64,000 nt of DNA, taken from the NCBI GenBank assembly GCA_032209605.1, contig JASFXZ010000028.1:4784941-4848940 (forward strand), read 5' to 3'. The notes under the pieces were generated by a model that saw only the letters and a program-made list of their open reading frames with translations, searched no databases and had not been told where the DNA came from. Source of the stretch: Mactromeris polynyma. Its lineage: Eukaryota; Mollusca; Bivalvia; Venerida; Mactridae. Positions 34,895 to 47,800 of the stretch are shown piece by piece. Within the stretch, counting starts at the first letter, position 1; each line of letters starts with the position of its first letter. The position numbers were made by a program, and so were the translations under genes.

Positions 34895-35670
34895 AATTGT
34901 TCCCTGTTGCCCCATATCCTTCCTTTACAGTAAAATTATCCTAGTTTTCCCTTTATCCCTCCTTTACAGTAAAATTATCCTAGTTTTCCCTTTATCCCTC
35001 CTTTACAGTAAAATTATCTTTGTTTTCCCTATATCCCTCATTTACAGTAAAATTAGCCTAGTTTTCCCTTTATCCCTCCTTTACAGTAAAATTATCCTAG
35101 TTTTCCCTTTTTCCCTCCTTTACCGTAAAATTATCTTTGTTTTCCATATATCCCTCCTTTACAGTAAAATTATCCTAGTTTTCCCTTTATCCCTCCTTTA
35201 CAGTAAAATTATCCTAGTTTTCCCTTTATCCCTCCTTTACAGTAAAATTATCCTAGTTTTCCCTATATCCCTCATTTACAGTAAAATTATCTTTGTTTTC
35301 CCTATATCCCTCCTTTACAGTAAAATTGTCTTTGTTTTCCCTATATCCCTCCTTTACAGTAAAATTATCCTAGTTTTCCCTTTATCCCTCCTTTACAGTA
35401 AAATTATCTTTGTTTTCCCTATATCCCTCCTTTACAGTAAAATTATCCTAGTTTTCCCTTTATCCCTCCTTTACAGTAAAATTATCTTTGTTTTCCCTAT
35501 ATCCCTCCTTTGCAGTAAAATTGTCTTTGTTTTCCCTATATCCCTCCTTTACAGTAAACTTGTCTTTGTTTTCCCTTTATCCCTCCTTTACAGTAAAATT
35601 ATCTTTGTTTTCCCTATATCCCTCTTTTACAGTAAACTTGTCTTTGTTTTCCCTATATCCCTCCTTTAGA
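34895..35670 (+). repeat. 39-bp minisatellite (~20 copies)
   Basis: The unit is CTTTATCCCTCCTTTACAGT followed by AAAATTATCCTAGTTTTCC, with TCTTTG in place of TCCTAG in about half of the copies. It is unrelated in sequence to the 39-bp receptor array. Confidence 0.95.
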
Positions 35671-37835
35671 TGTGTGACGAGACCTAGATGAGTGGGGAGG
35701 CCTAGATGAGTGGGGAGACCTAGATGTATGGGGAGACCTTGATGAGTGATGAGGCCTAGATGAGTAGGGAGACCTAGATGAGTGGGGAGACCTAGATGTG
35801 TGAGGAAACGTAGCTGTGAGAGATTCCTAGAAGAGTGGGGAGCCCTAGATGTGTGGAAGACCTAGATGTGTTGGAGACCTAGATGTGTTAGGAGACCTTG
35901 ATGTGTGGGAGACCTAGATTTGTGAGGAGACCTAGATGTGTTAGGACACCTAGATGTGTGGGAGACCTAGATGTGTGAGGAGACCTAGATGTGTTAGGAC
36001 ACCTAGATGTGTGAGGAGACCTAGATGTGTGGGGAGGCCTAGATTTGTGGGGAGACCTAGATGGGTGGGGAGACCTAGATGTGTTGGGAGACCTAGATAT
36101 GTGGGGAGACCTTGATAGGTGGGGAGGCCTAGATGTGTTGGGAGACCTAGATGTGTGAGGAGACCTAGATGTGTTGGGAGACCTAGATGTGTTGGGAGAC
36201 CTAGATGTGTGAGGAGGCCTAGATGTGTTGGGAGACCTAGATGTGTGAGGAGACCTAGATGTGTGAGGAGACCTAGATGTGTTGGGAGACCTAGATGTGT
36301 GAGGAGACCTAGATGTGTGGGGAGACCTAGATGGGTGGGGAGACCTAGATGTGTGGGGAGACCTAGATGGGTGGGGAGACCTAGATGTGTGAGGAGACCT
36401 AGCTGTGTTGGGAGACCTAGATGTGTGGGGAGACCTAGATGGGTGGGGAGACCTAGATGTGTGAGGAGACCTAGCTGTGTTGGGAGACCTAGATGGGTGG
36501 GGAGACCTAGATGTGTTGGGAGACCTAGATATGTGGGGAGACCTTGATAGGTGGGGAGGCCTAGATGTGTTGGGAGACCTAGATGTGTGAGGAGACCTAG
36601 ATGTGTTGGGAGACCTAGATGTGTGAGGAGACCTAGATGTGTGGGGAGACCTTGATAGGTGGGGAGACCTAGATGTGTGGGAGACCTAGATGTTTGGGAG
36701 ACCTAGATGGGTGGGGAGACCTAGATGAGTGGGGAGACCTAGATGGGTGGGGAGACCTATATGAGTGGGGAGACCTTGATGTGTGAGGAGACCTTGATGT
36801 ACGGGCAAGCCTAGATGTGTTAGGAGACATATATTAGTGGGGAGACCTTGATGTACGGGAAGCCTAGATGTGTGAGGAGACCTATATTAGTGGGGAGACA
36901 TAGATGTACGGGCAAGCCTAGATGTGTGAGGAGACCTATATTAGTGGGGATACCTAGATGTACGGGTAAGCCTAGATGTGTGAGGAGACCTAGATGTGTG
37001 GGAGACATAGCTGAGTGGGAGACCTAGATGTATGGGCAAGCCTAGATGTGTGAGGAGACCTATATTAGTGGGGAGACCTAGATGTGTGAGGAGACCTAGA
37101 TGTGTGGGAGACATAGCTGAGTGGGAGACCTAGATGTACGGGCAAGCCTAGATGTGTAGGGAGACCTAGATGTGTGAGGAGACCTATATTAGTTGGGAGA
37201 CCTAGATGTGTGGGAGACATAGCTGAGTGGGAGACCTAGATGTATGGGCAAGCCTAGATATGTAGGGAGACATAGATGTGTGAGGAGACCTATATTAGTG
37301 GGGAGACCTAGATGTGTGGGAGACATAGCTGAGTGGGAGACCTAGATGTGTGGGCAAGCCTAGATATGTAGGGAGACCTAGATGTGTGAGGAGACCTATA
37401 TTAGTTGGAGACCTAGATGTGTGGGAGACATAGCTGAGTGGGAGACCTAGATGTATGGGCAAGCCTAGATGTGTGAGGAGACCTATATTAGTGGGGAGAC
37501 CTAGATGTGTGGGAGACATAGCTGAGTGGGAGACCTAGATGTATGGGCAAGCCTAGATGTGTAGGGAGACCTAGATGTGTGGGAGACATAGCTTAGTGGG
37601 AGACCTAGATGTGTGGGAGACATAGCTGAGTGGGAGATCTAGATGTAGGGGCAAGCCTAGATGTGTAGGGAGACCTAGATGTGTGGGAGACATAGCTGAG
37701 TGGGAGACCTAGATGTGTGGGAGACATAGCTGAGTGGGAGACCTAGATGTTTGGGAGACATAGCTGAGTGGGTGACCTAGATGTTTGGGAGACATAGCTG
37801 AGTGGGAGACCTAGATGTATAGGGAGACCTAGTTG
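35671..37835 (+). repeat. 18-bp minisatellite with higher-order structure (~120 units)
   Basis: The base unit is GACCTAGATGTGTGAGGA with many 17-18 bp variants. From about 36780 onward, units are organised into higher-order blocks of roughly 90-110 bp containing GGGCAAGCCTAGATGTGTG, ACCTATATTAGTGGGGAG and ACATAGCTGAGTGGGAG sub-units in fixed order. An ORF of 142 codons (RPRCVG repeats) is a by-product. Confidence 0.95.
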
Positions 37836-37997
37836 TGTGCATATGTTATTTCCTGTGCTACCTTTATTCACAGTAAATTATTTTTTATTTATGGTCTTTG
37901 ACGTAGTTATTGTATAATATACTACAACCAATGTACTTAATGTAACAATACAGACAGGTATTTTAATCTCGTTTTTATACCAATTGTCATCAAACTT

Positions 37998-38049
37998 ACC
38001 ATAACATTCTATGTAAGGTCAAGAATGCCAAACAGTATTTATAACAAAT
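37998..38049 (+). other. Orphan copy of receptor upstream segment
   Basis: ACCATAACATTCTATGTAAG through CAGTATTTATAACAAA closely matches 33079-33132 upstream of receptor copy 2, yet no receptor ORF follows. It is either a duplicated promoter block or the remnant of a lost paralogue. Confidence 0.55.
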
Positions 38050-38213
38050 AATTCAGTTTTAGTACTCTGGTGAATGCTGTTCAATGTTGTAGTGCACTAG
38101 AAATATTATTATAAACTATATAGAAACTCTGGGTGTCACTGGTTGTGTAGAAAACAAATAGTTGTGCCCACTGAAACAGTATATTGGACATCCATGACCA
38201 TTATCCGCTGTCA

Positions 38214-38791
38214 ACATGTACTTGACACCATCAACATGTACTTGACACCATCAACATGTACTTGACACCATCAACATGTACTTGACACTGTCAACATGTA
38301 CTTGACACCATCAACATGTACTTGACACCATCAACATGTACTTGACACCGTCAACATGTACTTGACACCATCAACATGTACTTGACACCATCAACATGTA
38401 CTTGACACCATCAACATGTACTTGACACTGTCAACATGTACTTGACACCGTCAACATGTACTTGACACCGTCAGCATGTACTTGACACCATCAACATGTA
38501 CTTGACACCGTCAACATGTACTTGACACCGTCAACATGTACTTGACACCGACAACATGTACTTGACACCGTCAGCATGTACTTGACACCGTCAACATGTA
38601 CTTGACACCGTCAACATGTACTTGACACCGTCAACATGTACTTGACACCATCAACATGTACTTGACACCATCAACATGTACTTGACACCATCAACATGTA
38701 CTTGACACCATCAACATGTACTTGACACCATCAACATGTACTTGACACCGTCAACATGTACTTGACACCGTCAACATGTACTTGACACCGT
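38214..38791 (+). repeat. 20-bp minisatellite (~29 copies)
   Basis: The unit is TCAACATGTACTTGACACCA, with A/G variation at the last base and rare CTG/ACA variants. Copy length is perfectly constant at 20 bp. Confidence 0.97.
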
Positions 38792-38842
38792 TGAAAACGG
38801 AACTATTTTGATGAAGCATCATTTTGTACCAATTGCCTACTA

Positions 38843-39027
38843 CAGTCAAACCTGTCTGTAAAGACCACCCATGGAACAGCAAAATGTGGTCTTTGTTTAC
38901 AGGTGGTCTCTATTAACAGATTAAATATCATTGAAAATGGTCTGATGGGAGATAAAATTGGTGGTCTTTGCAGACAGGTTTTGCAATAGTGGTCTTTGTT
39001 CGCAGGTGGTCTTTAACTGTTTGACTG
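38843..39027. mobile_element. MITE family B (CAGTCAAACCTG ends, TA target), copy 1
   Basis: Terminal inverted repeats begin CAGTCAAACCTGTCTGTAAA and the element is flanked by TA on both sides. It is 185 bp, largely palindromic, with GGTCTTTG/CAAAGACC sub-repeats. Copy 2 is at 53225-53413 in the opposite orientation. Confidence 0.8.
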
Positions 39028-39164
39028 TATTCTGCTACTTATGTGTTTATTTCAGTTCAAAGCATATTTGAACTACAGACCAAATCATTGTAATTTCATT
39101 ATTGATTAAATTTATGAAATTATGTGTTTGTGAAATGATGTTTGTTCTTTTGTATGCCACTTCA

Positions 39165-39540
39165 ATGTCATTTCAAGAAACGTCACATGTGTGCTATCAC
39201 TAGTGCAAACAGGGACGTCACATGTGTGCTATCACTAGTGCAAACAGGGACGTCACATGTGTGCTATCACTAGTGCAAACAGGGACGTCACATGTGTGCT
39301 ATCACTAGTGCAAACAGGGACGTCACATGTGTGCTATCACTAGTGCAAACAGGGACGTCACATGTGTGCTATCACTAGTGCAAACAGGATACAAACTTTA
39401 CTCCATACGGTCACTTTGTTTTTATATTGCCATATGGAGAAAAATACTGCTTACTGTCAGTACATAACGACGTCACATGTGATGTTTTCTTGAAGTGACG
39501 TCACTTAGAAGAGGTTTGAAATCGTACAGCGGCGCTCATT
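39165..39540. mobile_element. Expanded relative of the palindromic MITE at 1541-1767
   Basis: It shares TTTACTCCATACGGTCACTT, the TCAGTACAT segment, and the AGAAGAGGTTTGAAATCGTA right end including CAGCGGCGCTC with the 1541-1767 copy. The left portion has been replaced by six tandem 35-bp units. Confidence 0.6.
39180..39390 (+). repeat. 35-bp tandem repeat (6 copies) inside a MITE
   Basis: The unit is ACGTCACATGTGTGCTATCA followed by CTAGTGCAAACAGGG. Copies are identical apart from the ends, indicating very recent amplification. Confidence 0.95.
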
Positions 39541-39727
39541 TGCTGTTTCTCATTACTACAATGAACATGAGTTCAATCTGGTTGAACTTGTATTCCATAA
39601 TAATTCATCATTTCATTAAACACTGTATCATTGTCCAAATTGCCAATTGTAAAGTTGATATGACATAAAAACATCAAACTTGTTCCCCCCGGAAGTGGTA
39701 AAAGCGGACATATCTATGAAACAGTCG

Positions 39728-39998
39728 AGCCGCGGCCGTGATCCAGTGGTAAGTGCGCTGGACTTGTAACCCGGGTTCGATTCCCGGTCGCGGCAGGTCA
39801 TACCCTTCCATGAAAATTTGACAAAAAATGTCGATTTTCCTCCACATGTGGAGAAGTTGCCGGCTCCTTGTGGAAGGGTAAGTACTGGTAAGAATTCAGT
39901 CGAGGAAAAACTGGTTAGGTGAACCGGCCTGTCGTATATAACTGAAATATCGTTGAGAAACGGCGTTAAACCCGATGAAACAAACAAACAAACAAAAC
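39728..39998 (+). mobile_element. tRNA-derived SINE with 12-bp target duplication
   Basis: The tRNA-like head has an A box near 39745-39760 and a B box GGTTCGATTCC at 39774-39784. The body matches the SINE at 3215-3461, with a GGCGTTAAACCC tail and a (CAAA)n 3' end. A perfect 12-bp duplication, ATGAAACAGTCG, lies at 39716-39727 and 39999-40010, proving insertion by target-primed retrotransposition. Confidence 0.9.
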
Positions 39999-42527
39999 AT
40001 GAAACAGTCGGCTGACATGCAATGGACTGTCATCTTGATTACAGGTAAACTTGCAGATATGTGGTTAATAATAAACAACCAACAATCACATTATAAAACA
40101 ATTTATTTCTTGTTTTCATGATCTGTTAAACCAGCAGAGAAAAAAAACTACACATGACAGCCACATGATTTTCACTTGCCACATGACAGTCACATGATTA
40201 ACATATGTCACATGACAGCCACAAAACAAAAAGATGTTGCATGACAGTCATGTGATTTACACATGTCACATGTAAGTTTCATATATCTAATGAAACCTGT
40301 GCATTTATGATTCTCCAATAAAAACTAAGTGAAAAGCATCAACTCACAAACATTTAGCCGAGAGAAAGTGTTAAATCACACGTAACATTGTATACAACAA
40401 GAACTATATATAAACTCTCAGATCTATACTGCAAATATAATACAAAATTATTTCACTAAATTTCATTGGGATATCGATTAAAAAACAGCACAAGATGAAA
40501 AGAACATTTAATGGTTTATAAAATATACGAGAGCATGTTTCAGTGAATGCATAATAGCAACATCCATTTAGAGAAATTATGTTCTAACAAGAATCTTGAA
40601 TAACATGTACATCAGTAATTTAAAAAAACAAAACTTTTTCAAAAATATGTATGAATAAGTAAATAATGCATGTTCATTTGCAAATCATAAAATATAAAAT
40701 GATATATGTAATGTACTGGGGTGAGGCTGAGGTCGGTCCCATGTAAGTTTGATCTGACTGCCCCGTCTGTGAGCATGCCTACAGTATCCCATCAATTATT
40801 ATGTCCCCATCATTCTTTGAATTTTAAAGGGGCATTAAGAGGTAACCCAGTCTGTGTGTGCAAAAAAATGGTTTCCAATCAATAACGGATACTCTTGAAA
40901 GGCAATTCATATTGGGCACATACAATAGGATAATAATAAGTTCAGTTTGATTCCGGCTACATTCCCCCTGTTTTATAGGATTTGGGCTCTTTTTCCAATT
41001 TAATAGCCCACCGTGGGGCATCAGTGTCATATGAACACAAATAATTTGTATAATACCACTGCATTGAGGATTTTTACTGAAATCCATATTTTGATAATTT
41101 TTTGTAGGCATTATCAGGGGCATAGCTCAGCTGAAATTGATGTATAGGCCAGGCCTAGTTGTGGGGGTGGGGGGGTCTGGGGTCATGGTCCCCCAGAATT
41201 GTTTTTGTAGCTAGATCATCAGAGATTCGTGTTGGTGTATATTTTGTTTCGGTAAATATACTTACCATAACATCAAAAACAAACATTAAATATCTTATTG
41301 CAGTTTTGGCCATTTTATTTTTTCGATTTTTCAAAAAAAGTATAGAAGATATCTATGCCCATGATTATTGTCCATTGTTAGATGTTCAGTCATCAAAACA
41401 TTGTGGCGAGCACACAAAACTGAATAAATATGCTCCGGGTGATACAGCCAGTCGATATACTGTTTTATGGACCTGATGATGTCACATGGTAACAATGAGG
41501 AAAATATGCGAATGAGTAATAATACTGGTGAATATTAGATAAATTGACATTTTCAAATACATTACAGTTGACTCAAGTTGGCTGTAACACAAGAACAACC
41601 CAGCTTGTACAAGCTATTGATGACTTGTCCTTACATTTTTCAAATTATAAATTATTTCCTTACATGGCAATATTTGCTCCATAATGTTATACCAAATAAT
41701 CTGTGTTACATGAAACTTACATGTGTTTAGTTACAGCAACAACATGAAGATGATCATAAAAGAAAGCCAGAGGCACAAAGTAGGCCTGCATCACTCACGT
41801 GATCTTTTAAAGATTTCATTATATATGTATTAAGCTGAACGGTGGGCGACGTATCCGAGCTACCAGATGAGAAAACTTCAAGCACAATGTGGTATAACAC
41901 CAAGTTGTTCAGGAAAATAATTCATTTGAACAAATAACTATTTATACTTTAGGGGCCCTGGTATTGTTTCTACAACTTTATTTACAGGTCGAGTTCAAAA
42001 AGGTCAGCAAATCTGGACCAGTTTTATGGAGTAGTTGCACAGATCTGTTGGAAATGTTGATGAAAAGAAACAGGACAATATGGGACCCAAAGTCGCTTCC
42101 AATTTCCAAGGACTTGTGACAATATTACCGGTAGTAAAACATACTGATAGAAAAAGTGTCTACTCTTCTACAGTAATGGTTAATGTCATCAGTAACATAA
42201 TATATATTTTACATAATTATAACAATTAATTAACCCAATTCACTACTGGTTCACTACATGTCAAGTTTGTCTGTATGGCTTCCATCCCTACACTTGTTCT
42301 TGTTGTAAAATCTCACTGACAAAACTTGTATGGTTCGGTCAGTGCTATGTAATGGTATCTATATATATACCGGTATATAATTCCAGCAAATAAATTATGT
42401 GTATTAGATTCATGTACCCGTTACTTTAAATACTTGTAGATACTGTGAACAACTTCAACACTGACATTGTAATATACTAACATAGATAAATTGAGATTTC
42501 AGAATAGCACTATATGTTCGAGGTTTT

Positions 42528-42650
42528 GAATTTTGAGTTTGGGAACCGGTCTCAAAACGCAGGCCTCTCATTGGCTGACTCTGAGGACAGTCTAAAAATT
42601 GACCAATGACAAGTCTGCACTGTGAGACTGATAACCAAATTCAATATTTA
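42528..42650. repeat. Palindromic CCAAT repeat, copy 1
   Basis: A block with ACCGGTCTCAAAACGCAGG, a TCATTGGC motif, GACCAATGACAAGTCTGCA, then GTGAGACTG, framed by TTTGAGTTT-like and AATTCAA ends. It belongs to a dispersed imperfect palindrome found seven times in 42.5-59.0 kb. Confidence 0.6.
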
Positions 42651-42734
42651 CAAGACTGGGCTCAAATAATAGCAATGTAACTTCCTTTTAGCTCCTACAC
42701 AATGATATATGTTGTGCATCTTGAGCGGAACGAA

Positions 42735-42940
42735 AGTAAAACATTAATGACATCTAAACATGCTTAAACATGATAGTAAAACATTAATGGCATCTAAACA
42801 TGTTTAATCACAAAAGTAAAACATTAATGGTATCTAAACATGTTTAAATACAAAAGTAAACCATTAATGATATCTAAACATGTTTAAACATGAAAGTAAA
42901 ACATTAATAATATTATCTAAACATGTTTAAACACGAGAGA
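42735..42940 (+). repeat. ~40-bp tandem repeat (5 copies)
   Basis: The unit is around AAAGTAAAACATTAATGACA followed by TCTAAACATGTTTAAACATG, with variation in the last third. Confidence 0.85.
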
Positions 42941-43077
42941 CATGAATCACAGTTGAGAAGTTTCATGAAATCAGAAGAGTAAAATGACAGAAAGTAAAAG
43001 AAAGCTTCCCCTGCTGGTCACAACAATAAATGCAACTAATATATTATTGTCTATCAACACAGAGAACAGTACCCCTA

Positions 43078-43215
43078 GGTTATATAACTGACTTTACAGA
43101 CCAGTCTCAGAATCCAGTCTTGTCATTGGTCAATGTTAAGACTATGCTCAGAATGAACCAATCAGAGGCTTTTGTTGTGAGACTGGACTCCAGAATCAAG
43201 AGTTACAACCATAGG
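43078..43215. repeat. Palindromic CCAAT repeat, copy 2
   Basis: Contains GACCAGTCTCAGAATCCAGT, TCATTGGTCAATGTTAAGAC, AACCAATCAGAGGC and GAGACTGGACTCCAG in order; the two halves are imperfect inverted repeats. Confidence 0.65.
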
Positions 43216-44007
43216 GCACAGAATGGTAAACAGAAGCGAAGGATGACTGACACCAAAATTGACATGTTAACATACCAAGTCACAAAATTCTTAAAATTCA
43301 AACTTTGTTTTCTACTATAATCTAAATGACATAAAATATATACACCCCTTTCATACAAGTTTGTGAGTCATGGAATAAAAGATGTTATTGCAATATGTCT
43401 AATTTGTCCACTGTGTACATGTACATAATGTTGTCCACTTAGTGTCAGTGAAAACACCTTTACCCTTGCACTTAACACTTATCATGGAAAGTTCACAGCT
43501 AAGTTATTGAGCCAAACAGAAAAGCAAATTGTTTGAAGGTAATTAGATATAAATATGTGTTATATTTGCCAGCAAATTGAAACAGTATCTCATATGTTAC
43601 ATAAAATATGGTCAAATATATACTGATTGAAATTCATTTTGTCCGAGTGGTGCTTTTCCTGCTCTCAGAATGAAATGAACAAGAAATTTACTCCATAAAT
43701 TAAGAAAATTTAAGAAATGAAAAATTTGTTTCAAATATTCATGTATTATGATAATACTAAGATATGTGGTACAATTAATGATGCAGGAACTGTAATCATC
43801 TCAAAGCAATTCATACTGACAAGATTGCAGATTTAATACTTTTGTGGAATACAAAATAATTATAATATTATAATTACCTCCCTTAATAATTCACATCGCT
43901 CCATTCCCCTCTTCTCCCACTCTCCCCACCCCCTCCCCCTAGATGACTTTTATGTCAGACAGGCAAGTTAATTCAGCACAGCAACAAGAGAACAAGAAAC
44001 CAAGTTC

Positions 44008-44130
44008 ATAAATCTGAGTTAGAAGACCAGTCTACAAACTCAAGCTCTGATTGGCCGGTTCCTAACATAGTTTTAAAATAGACCAATGACAATGCTGCAT
44101 TCCTAAACTGGTTGCAACATTAAGTTTCAT
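44008..44130. repeat. Palindromic CCAAT repeat, copy 3
   Basis: Contains GAAGACCAGTCTACAAACTC, CTGATTGGCC, AGACCAATGACAATGCTGCA and AACTGGTTGCAA; same plan as the other copies, more diverged at the right end. Confidence 0.6.
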
Positions 44131-46007
44131 TGGCCCAGAGAGGAGAAACCACTTCTATCATAGCACAGCATTCATGATTATACTATTACTACAACAATAA
44201 GAAGTCACCTACACATAATGTTCCTACAAATCTACAATCATACTGTTTGGGGAGCAAAAAATCCCACAAATCAATCAATAAAAATGGCAACAATTCTGAG
44301 TCTTCTAAACAAACATGTTGATATAATTATTTCTATCAATACATAAAAACTAGAATCAACAAAAATAGTAAAAGAAATAAAGAACACATTAAAAAGTGTA
44401 TTTATCATAAATAACAATGTAACATACAAAATACATGATGAAAACAAAATATTTACATCGTATTATTAAAGATAAGTTACTGGGCTAATATACAAGTACA
44501 CGTTAAACATACAAGAACATTCTTAGAGGTTCAACAACAAATACATTCAGTCATCATATTGCGAGGTTCAAGCATAAAACCACGCCCACTGTTTCTCCAT
44601 GTAATAAATTTACCACAAGCTGTCTATAGAACATAGTTCATACATAGAAAGTTCTTTGAATCATATTTAATGCATCATGAACAAGTCGAGTAGGTAAAGT
44701 AACATGTGCTATGTTTGGAAACAACAATAACAGGAGTGAAGTGATGGCAGTGGACTAGACAGTTTGTGATCCTTGTCACACCCTATTAACATAAGTATGA
44801 CACATTGTGAGCAACAATCTCTTCAACGTTACCAAATTTCCTGCAGTAATAATATGCATTCAATATAGCCTCTCATGATCGACAACTTCTCAACAACAGC
44901 CAAACTGTTCATCTAGCTCAGTGTGTTTGCAGTGCAAAGGTTACACTGTGCTTGCAGACAGATCTACTACATCTAGATAGGGACATCACTGCTTTATATG
45001 CTAGTATGTGTGTTAATCATTTGAAAGAAATAGAAGAAAATAAAAATATGCTGTCAAATCTGTTAGTTAAATGAGGCATTATTTTGTAAAATGTAAATAA
45101 GAGTCATGGAAACTGGCATGTGATGCGATTTCTCGATAAAGGCGATTTACATAACATGGAACCCAGCGTATAAATCTAAGGACAAACACTGACCAACTGA
45201 CCAAGTGCTTTCCTCACATGTCCGTTTTCACAAATAGTTACCAACATTAAGCATTACATTAATAGTACGTTAAATTTCCAGAGTAAAAAAATAGTCTGTT
45301 GTTAAAATATGTATGGAATGGAATTATTTCTCAAGTATAATTAACAGGAAACATGTCAGAAGTAATCAACACTAGGATAATATGGAAGACAAGTGGTGAC
45401 TTCTTAATCATGATTTGTATCCAAACTAGAAGAAGCAACAAGACAACCAACTAGGTTTTCCACATGGTCATAAAAGTCTATTTTCATGTATAGAAAGGGC
45501 GTTACTTGGCTTCATTATATCATGAATATTACAAGCAGGCATTTCCCTGACGCAGAAATCTCGAGTACCTGACTCCCTTATCTTTCTAGGGACTCCCATT
45601 TTCCACTAACTGTGCATCCCTGGGACCCCTGAAATAAACTTTTGTCAAGTATAAACTGCATATCTGGGACCCTACAAAGTTACTTAGAACACCCACTTGT
45701 CAAACATTAGCCTAATATATATATGATTCTACACAGTATGTTGACTGTAAGTTATTCACTTGAAAATGTCCTTCCATATTTAGTTACAGCAACCATTACT
45801 GGGTGAAAAATGCAGAATCCGAGCATAATAAAGTTCCTGATGGTAAGATATAACATGATGAATATAGAAAACACCACCTGTCTTTCGTAGCAAAATGAAA
45901 CATTTTATTATTCACGAATATCAGCAGTTCGGAAAAACTGAAACATGAATAAAAGTGTCAACAAGGTTTTGTGAAAGTAATTAACAATTATAATGAGAAA
46001 ATCTAAC

Positions 46008-46145
46008 CCTGAAATTACAAAACTCAATTTGAAGACCTGCCCCAAAATGAAGCTTTCCCATTGGTCAATTTTAAGACTTAGCTCAGAAACAACCAATCGG
46101 ATTTTGATGTTTTGAGAGTGGTCTCCAGGCTCTGTTTTATATTTG
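46008..46145. repeat. Palindromic CCAAT repeat, copy 4
   Basis: Contains TTTGAAGACCTGCCCCAAAA, CATTGGTCAATTTTAAGACT, ACAACCAATCGG and GAGAGTGGTCTCCAGGCTC; flanked by AAAACTCAA and GTTTTATA ends. Confidence 0.6.
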
Positions 46146-46451
46146 TCAGTACAGACAGAAAAATAGACTCGGTCATAAAAATAGCAAGAAAAAATTGCAG
46201 ACAAGCAAAATGAAAGCACATAATAAAATTACAAAATATTGCACATGATTAAAGTCCTGGACAAGTCCACAGTAAATCCGAGCACTATAACACATATACA
46301 CAAGATCTGATCCTAATATGAAACAATCTACACCAACAAACTGTAATAAAAACCTGCTCATGTCCATTGTGTTACCTCAATTCATTGGCAAACAATATTT
46401 TCATCATATTCAACAACTATCTAAGAAAACAAACAATTATTTCTTATCGTT

Positions 46452-46880
46452 AACTTATGCAAAGACGACCGTAATAACATATTTATTTGCGGAACCAAAC
46501 CAACAAAAAATGTCTTTTTAAAACTGTTCCTTAGTCGTCCGTAATAACATATTTGTTTGCGGTATCAAATCGACAAAACCGTCTTTTTAAACCTGTTCCT
46601 TAGTCGTCCGTAATAACATATTTGTTTGCGGTACAAAACCGACAAAACCGTCTTTTTAAAACTGTTCCTTAGTCGTCCGTAATAACATATTTGTTTGCGG
46701 TACAAAACCGACAAAACCGTCTTTTTAAAACTGTTCCTTAGTCGTCCATAATAACATATTTGTTTGCGGTATCAAACCGACAAAACCGTCTTTTTAAAAC
46801 TGTTCCTTAGTCGTCCGTAATAACATATTTGTTTGCGGTACAAAACCGACAAAACCGTCTTTTTAAACCTGATCATGGAG
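46452..46880 (+). repeat. 69-bp tandem repeat (6 copies)
   Basis: The unit includes TTAGTCGTCCGTAATAACAT, ATTTGTTTGCGGTACAAAAC, CGACAAAACCGTCTTTTTAA and a CTGTTCC link. The first copy (46452-46530) is more diverged. The 69-bp period is exact in the inner copies. Confidence 0.92.
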
Positions 46881-47613
46881 TGTTTTAAACTAAAAACCTA
46901 CTGACTGAACCATCTCAAATATAAAGGGTCGGCATCGTGCAAACAATTTAGTAAGGATTGGTTAAACTAAAAACTAAGCTATCGCCTCACTGTCCAAATC
47001 TTCTCTAGTCACACATTAATAACAGCCTTCCAAACTATCATCTGACAATAGTGACAGACATTTGAATAAAGTGACAGTTATACCCTGAAAACACTGTTGC
47101 TTTTTTAAGATTCCTTCGACATTTGTTCATGTAACCACTGGCATTGTTCTTATTCCCATGGACCGTGACCAGAGTAATGTTAATATCTAATCTATAAAAG
47201 CAAGGTCAACAATCAATGAACAATATATTGAATGATGCCAGGTCTATGTTCTAAGGAATTAATATGTAGAAACTTACAGTGTGTAATCATGCTAGTCAGA
47301 AACAGCAGACCACCAACAACAACAACAACTGTGTTGAAGACTGAAAACCAAGAACTAATCCACTGCTTAACATATAAGTTGGTTTACAACCGATGTAAAT
47401 TACCTCATATAACATTTTTGCTACCCGCAAATTAAACAGTATGAAGGAAAATGAAAATTAACAATTTACCTAGAACAATTCATCATTATTTCAATGCAAA
47501 ACAATGCAGTCATGATGGAGTTTTATAGCTTAACCCAGTATAACCTTGAGGGAAGCCCACATTGACTTAACGTTGCCCATGGAGTGACTACTTAACATCT
47601 CTCTTTGATGTTG

Positions 47614-47690
47614 TTTTAGAGTTTAACGCCTTTTTCAACAGTATTTCAGTTATGTATGGCGACATTCGACCTGTAGCCAATTGTATATAA
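47614..47690 (-). mobile_element. SINE tail fragment, minus strand
   Basis: GTTTAACGCCTTTTTCAACA followed by GTATTTCAGTTATGTATGGC is the reverse complement of the conserved tail seen in the SINEs at 3215-3461 and 39728-39998. The tRNA head is absent. Confidence 0.65.
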
Positions 47691-47704
47691 AATAGGCTAA
47701 CTTT

Positions 47705-47800
47705 TTCCTGAGGTTACCTGTAATTTCAATCAATTTGATTGGCTCATTACTTGGCCAAACAACATTTCAACCAATCAAATCAAGTTTTGGGGTTACAAAC
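47705..47800. repeat. Short palindromic element
   Basis: The left half GGTTACCTGTAATTTCAATC with TTTGATTGGC is mirrored by ACCAATCAAATCAAGTTTTG and GGGTTAC on the right. This is an imperfect inverted repeat of under 100 bp, probably a MITE. Confidence 0.5.

Noticed and set aside
38214..38791. CRISPR-like regular array
   Set aside because: Constant 20-bp units have no unique spacers, and the genome is eukaryotic; it is a minisatellite.
39628..39987. 119-codon minus-strand ORF
   Set aside because: It crosses the SINE; part of the translation comes from the antisense of the tRNA-like head, so it is a repeat artefact.
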